From contig NC_079386.1 of the NCBI RefSeq assembly GCF_021018895.1, positions 14,535,552-14,599,551 on the forward strand: a stretch of DNA of 64,000 bases. The letters run 5' to 3'. The notes under the pieces were generated by a model. The model was not told the DNA's origin and did not search any database. It saw nothing but the letters and a program-made list of their open reading frames with translations. Below are positions 59,658 through 64,000 of this stretch, one piece after another (the stretch's first letter is position 1; each line of letters begins with the position of its first letter). Made by a program: the position numbers and the translations under genes. Source of the DNA: Seriola aureovittata (taxonomy: Eukaryota > Chordata > Actinopteri > Carangiformes > Carangidae).

Positions 59658-60262
59658 AGAGGTATATTTCACATAGCAGTGACAACAAAACAGCATTGGT
59701 TTCATAATTTTTTTCTTTTTTCATTTTTAATGTGAGAGCAGAAACAAATTGTATTGTAATTTATTTATTATCCGATATTGGCAGCTTTCCAAGATTGCAC
59801 TAATTTTAAGACTGTCCAGTGAGTTTAGGTTTAATCTCTTTAGAAATAGTACAAGAAAGTGTTTGTTTCTTCTCTTCATCAGGTAGAAAACATGTCATTG
59901 AAACAGGATTACAGTAAATTGGAGAAAATGAGAGAGGGGTAACCCCGGTCTGTGACATTAGGTAGAAAATGTCAGGGAAGTTAGCCTGTGCTAGCCTCTT
60001 AGCTCATATTCATTGTGAACCTCAGAGGTGAGAGCTGTTCATCAACAGAGATGCAAATGCTCTGCTTCTTTGAAAATCTCCTTCCCTAACTGACAGTAAA
60101 AGTTTCTCATAGGGTCATTATGTTTGTCCCTTACAGGAAACCATACAGGAAGCAAACAAACACAGTGTGTTCGCCGCGAGATGTTAGAAAAAAACTGCTA
60201 CTACTTTTGGGTTTTGCCATTACTGGCTAAATTATAGTGAAGTGAAAAATGGTGGTGAACAT
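57111..60262. other. Gene-poor stretch up to the calsequestrin 3' end
   Basis: A/T-rich, with a (CA)n tract and an unclassified repeat-like piece around 58760-58960. The calsequestrin 3' UTR occupies the right end: TTTATT at 59760-59769 reads as AATAAA on the - strand. No other gene was seen. Confidence 0.45.
59551..59650. repeat. (CA)n / CA-CT microsatellite
   Basis: CA dinucleotides with short CT and A interruptions. Confidence 0.9.
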
Positions 60263-60441
60263 TTATTCATCGTCGTCATCATCATCATCGTCGTCATCGT
60301 CATCATCATCGTCGTCGTCATCATCATCATCATCATCGTCATCATCATCGTCATCATCATCATCATCGTCGTCGTCGTCGTCGTCATCGTCATCATCATC
60401 GTCATCATCATCGTTATCCTCATCATCATCATCATCATCTG
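60263..60441 (-). repeat. Coding GAT/GAC trinucleotide tract (poly-Asp tail)
   Basis: An imperfect (GAY)n tract encoding the C-terminal Ca2+-binding tail of calsequestrin. The mix of GAT and GAC interrupts a pure repeat. Confidence 0.92.
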
Positions 60442-63400
60442 GGTCAATCTTTCCAGACAGAACGTCGTCAATCCACTGCTCCAGCTCATCAGATGTGGGC
60501 ATGTCATCCTGGTCATCCATTTCCATCCAGACGCTGTCGGCCTGCCAACGTCAGACACAGAAATATACCAGAAATACATTAGCATTCATTTGATGTCATG
60601 TTTGTCACCCAATGAAAGCAAGTTCAAAATTCGCTCTTTTTTAGCTCTGTTTTTGGTCTCTACCAACTCCTGAGGGAAATATCCAGCTCATTAGCTGCTA
60701 GATGCTCCACTATGTTTACCGGCTAAAAAAAACAGCTGCCAGTAAGTAAACCAAAACAGTGACTTCACAGACACAGACAGACAGCTGACCATTGAGTTGG
60801 AACTCATTGTAAATCTTTCCAAAGCTGAGGGGAGCTGCAGATTTAAGTGATAGTTCTCTATTCGCAACCCCTTTCTTACACATTCGTATATACATTGTCA
60901 TCATTAAATATTATAGCCACTTTAGCTTCAGAGTGTTTTGCAGTGGCACAGTCGTGGAAAGCCCATAGTAGTGAGGGAACACCTGAAGTATCCAGATAAC
61001 ATCACTTGATTCAAGGAAACTTTAACAACTTAACCTAAAACTGAATATTTTTTTCCCCTTGTTCTAATGGCAACATGTTAAACACTCCAAACAACTTGAA
61101 TCAAGTTTTCATTTGAGGTTTTTTGGAGAGGATGAGAAAGGTTGCTTACATCCTCAACATCAACCACACCGATCTGAGGAGAAGAGAGGTCGATGCGGAA
61201 GGTCTTCTCCCAGTATGGAACCAGCTGACAGAGAGATAGAGACAGAGGGAAGGACATGGTTTAAGGTTTATATATTCTGATATAATCATGAGTCGAACTT
61301 ACATGTTCATATTGATAATTTTGGACATTGTAAATAGATTGTGAATAAAATGATCGTTAAGGAGCAGTCACAAGAAACACAAAACAACAATAATTTTGCT
61401 GGTATGTGATAAACAGTTTATGTGGGTTTATATTTATATAATTATACCAAGGGGAAGTCGTCAGGGTCGATCCAGATGATGCTGAGGTTGGGGTTATCAG
61501 TGTTCTCGCGTGCCACCTCCTTCAGGATTTCCAGGAATTCAAAACCATCTGGGGAAAAGCTCAAAGTATTAGCTTGAAAGTTGACTTTCCAGCTGATTAA
61601 CACTATAATATCAGTGCTGTAACTGTAAACAAACATTCACCTGGGTCATCTTCCTCAGCAAAGGCAACAATGTGCTCTCCATCAATGTCATCCTCCTGTA
61701 AACACAAAAAGAGGGATAAAGGGAGCATGCGAGTGTATTTCTAGTCTGACTCATAAGAAATGCAACTTTTATCAGGGAAAATATGAATACTGTTTAATTG
61801 ATTACTTTTTTTTAAGTACTGAGAAATCTCTTACCCAGATCTCATACATGCTGTGAGGCTCAAGCTTCCTCAGAGTGGGCCTGAAACATTAAAACATCCC
61901 AAATCAATCAGCCATATTCCAATAACTTATAGAAAAACTAATGTTATTTCAGTATCACACGGGGTCTCACCTGTCGTGCTGTTCGATGTATTCAACCAGC
62001 TCAGACTCAATGTAGGGCTTTCCTGGAATGGTGACAGATTCCTCCATGAATGGCTCGTAGAAATCAACCTCATTCATCTTCAGCTTCAGCTTCTTGGCAA
62101 TCTAAAATAATCAGACAAAAAGTACAGATATTTTTTATACTGAAAATGTTTTTAGGTACAGTTACGTTTATATTTCAGGAACTGATTGTATTTTGGCAAA
62201 CACGGAGTAAATGCAGGCTATAAAGTTTATATTCAGTTTACTTGCCAAGCTAACTAATATAATCTTTTTTTTTTCTATTAATGCCCATGTTGGTACTTTG
62301 CTCTACTCTGTTATTCAGCTTTTCTAAACTCAACTCAAACAATTCAAACCTTGGGGTCAAATGTGGCAAAGAATTTGACGAATGGGTGGAACTCCTCAGC
62401 AGCATCATCGTACTCAATGAAGTCTGGACAGAAAAAATAAGGGAAAACTTATGATTAAAGAGACAAAACGTTGATGTTCAGAGTGACTGCATACGGTCTG
62501 TTTGAAGCTAAGACTTCAGATCAAAATCATCAACCTACGAGGAGATCTCTCGCTCTTGAAATAGCCGACCAGCTTGATGACCTCATCGTTGTTGTGGAAG
62601 CCCTTCAGCTCACGCTCGTTGTCGATGATCTCCACTGGTTCTTCGATCACCTGTGTAAATACAATAAATTTATTTGTGTATGCAACAGGTGTGTTCAATA
62701 TAATTCATATCTCATGTACAGTTAGAAAGTCTGAATTCAACTTGACAACACTGACCACAAAGTACTTACATCATAGAGGAACTCAACCAGGGTATCGGCG
62801 GCCAGCTCTCCATCATACTCAATTATCTCATTTTCAGCAAAGATGTAGATGCTCTCGACCTCATCAAGACCTGGCGAGAGAAGAATGTTTTATTGGGGAA
62901 GTCCTTAATGTTTACATCGTTTTCTTTTTTAACAGCCACACAGTCTCCCCTATAGCTCCACCCAGGAGCTGATTACTTCATGAGATGCACTTGGCCTGGG
63001 AAGGAAGCTTTTAAAAACGCTAGTCCCAGCATCTGAAGAGCAGAGGCTTTCGGCATGCTTTCTGCTGCCTCTCAGCCTTGGATGTTAATTTAGTGTCGTG
63101 ATCCTTTTGCGCATTTATGTTCATTAACCATTTCAACCACATCATTTTAGAGGTGTCTTATGAGTTTATTGGGTCACTAGTAGAGTGTTGCGCGCCCCTT
63201 AGGGCTACTTAAGTGTGGGGCGTAATATCATTATATATACATATGTATATTGTATATATGGTATTATTATGTCAGTGCAGAACATTATGTCCTGTGCATT
63301 TTACACCTAACATAGAATTTGTATTGCCAGGAAGTGCTGACATGCTTGTGCACATCTGAACACTGTCTCGTAGCCCACTCTCCCTGTAACACTCGATACA

Positions 63401-64000
63401 AAGAAGCTGTGGTATCTTTGGTGAACACTTGAGGGCAGAGTAGTTTCAGATATTGTTCATACTAGGCCTCACACACCAACCTTATGTCTGTTTCAATCCC
63501 ATATTTGGAATGATATTTCACTTTTACATATGTTATTAACTAATATATCTTATAGTAATTGTTGAATTTTTAGTCTGCCCATCTTTTCTTTTCTCAAATA
63601 TACATTCATCCATTCATTAGTGACCACAGAGTAACATTGAGCATATTGTATCATAACATCCCCATGAATCTTGTTCTCCATGCTGACTATGTGACTGGGG
63701 AGAGTTTTTTTTTTATGTTCATAACTGGAAGAAAGCAGCATTTGTAAAATTTGTAAAAGATAATTAACAAGTTGTGAGATGTGTATAATTTAATCAGCAT
63801 CATTCAGTGAAAAACCCAGGAGAAATTTGATGGAAATAGAGGATTTACACTGAGCCAAAGATTTTTTTTTTCTGCTTCTATCATTGACAAATAGGCTGTG
63901 TTTTCACCAGCAAGGTCAGTGGCTGGCAGGCTTACCCAACTTCTTGGCAACAGCAGTGTCCTTCTTTTCATCCACCAGGCCGAATCCAATGTCCTCGTCA
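60263..64000 (-). CDS. casq1: Calsequestrin (skeletal type), 5' partial
   Basis: Calsequestrin is the high-capacity Ca2+ buffer of the sarcoplasmic reticulum lumen, built of three thioredoxin-like folds. Ten exons are read on the - strand: 63936-64000 (cut by the window edge), 62770-62870, 62539-62650, 62350-62423, 61971-62101, 61835-61880, 61641-61695, 61448-61548, 61150-61224, 60263-60541. All join in frame. Diagnostic words: [53 protein letters not shown] and LVPYWEKTF favour the skeletal type (casq1) over the cardiac type; VLSGKI is more cardiac-like, so the paralogue is not fully certain. The C terminus is an acidic tail with 48 Asp in a row and a final Glu. The signal peptide and first exon lie beyond 64000. 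Confidence 0.93.
62871..63935. other. Large calsequestrin intron
   Basis: About 1.06 kb. It includes a (TA)n-like patch near 63230-63260 and a T-run. No other gene. Confidence 0.7.

Noticed and set aside
60242..60673. Plus-strand frames rich in Ile, Val or Ser across the GAY tract
   Set aside because: Low-complexity shadows of the calsequestrin poly-Asp tail.

Overview
The window is vertebrate nuclear DNA, almost certainly from a ray-finned (teleost) fish. Genes are split by short introns with GT/AG borders. Dinucleotide microsatellites, tRNA-type SINE, MITE, hAT-like and pogo-like repeats are scattered throughout. The gene content (bloodthirsty-type TRIM genes, intron-split RNase A-like genes, a calsequestrin) also fits a teleost. 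The species cannot be told from the sequence alone.

Layout. (1) Positions 1-38.5 kb hold a head-to-tail array of six TRIM-type genes, all on the + strand. T1 (615-4337) has its 5' end outside the window. T2 (7197-10259), T3 (11712-14163) and T5 (20417-22856) are complete RING/B-box/coiled-coil/PRY-SPRY genes with near-constant coiled-coil exon sizes (96, 231 or 234, 148, 27 bp, then SPRY). T4 (16286-18228) is truncated: RING, B-boxes and coil, no SPRY. T6 (24906-32483) is a chimera: a T5-like RING exon, then a C-x2-C...H-x5-C finger exon, then some 22 tiny exons that are repeats of three exon types, with no SPRY. T7 (34878-38454) starts with the same finger instead of a RING, carries a 137-residue Glu/Lys/Arg repeat exon, and keeps the coil and SPRY. 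Interferon-response-like elements (GAAANNGAAACT) lie just upstream of T3, T5, T6 and T7, so the array looks like an interferon-inducible antiviral or ubiquitin-ligase cluster.

(2) Positions 38.9-56.5 kb hold a tandem array of secreted RNase A-superfamily genes: three two-coding-exon genes (42583-43519, 47489-48522, 53790-54407), each with a shared upstream promoter and non-coding exon. There is one promoter-only unit (about 50.4-50.6 kb) and two older promoter relics (about 55.8 and 56.4 kb). The array is cut by a hAT-like element with an 8-bp target duplication, a pogo-like element nested in an older repeat, and other insertions.

(3) Positions 56.5-60.2 kb are gene-poor with a LINE reverse-transcriptase scrap. 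(4) Positions 60263-64000 on the - strand hold the last ten visible exons of a skeletal-type calsequestrin, ending in an uninterrupted run of 48 aspartates. Its 5' end is outside the window.

The most unusual part is T6/T7. A short finger module, an exon-trio expansion and an ER/K repeat have been shuffled into a TRIM framework, apparently by insertion of a T5-derived RING segment between the promoter and finger exon of a T7-like gene. All exon models come from reading splice borders and frames by eye; transcripts were not available.
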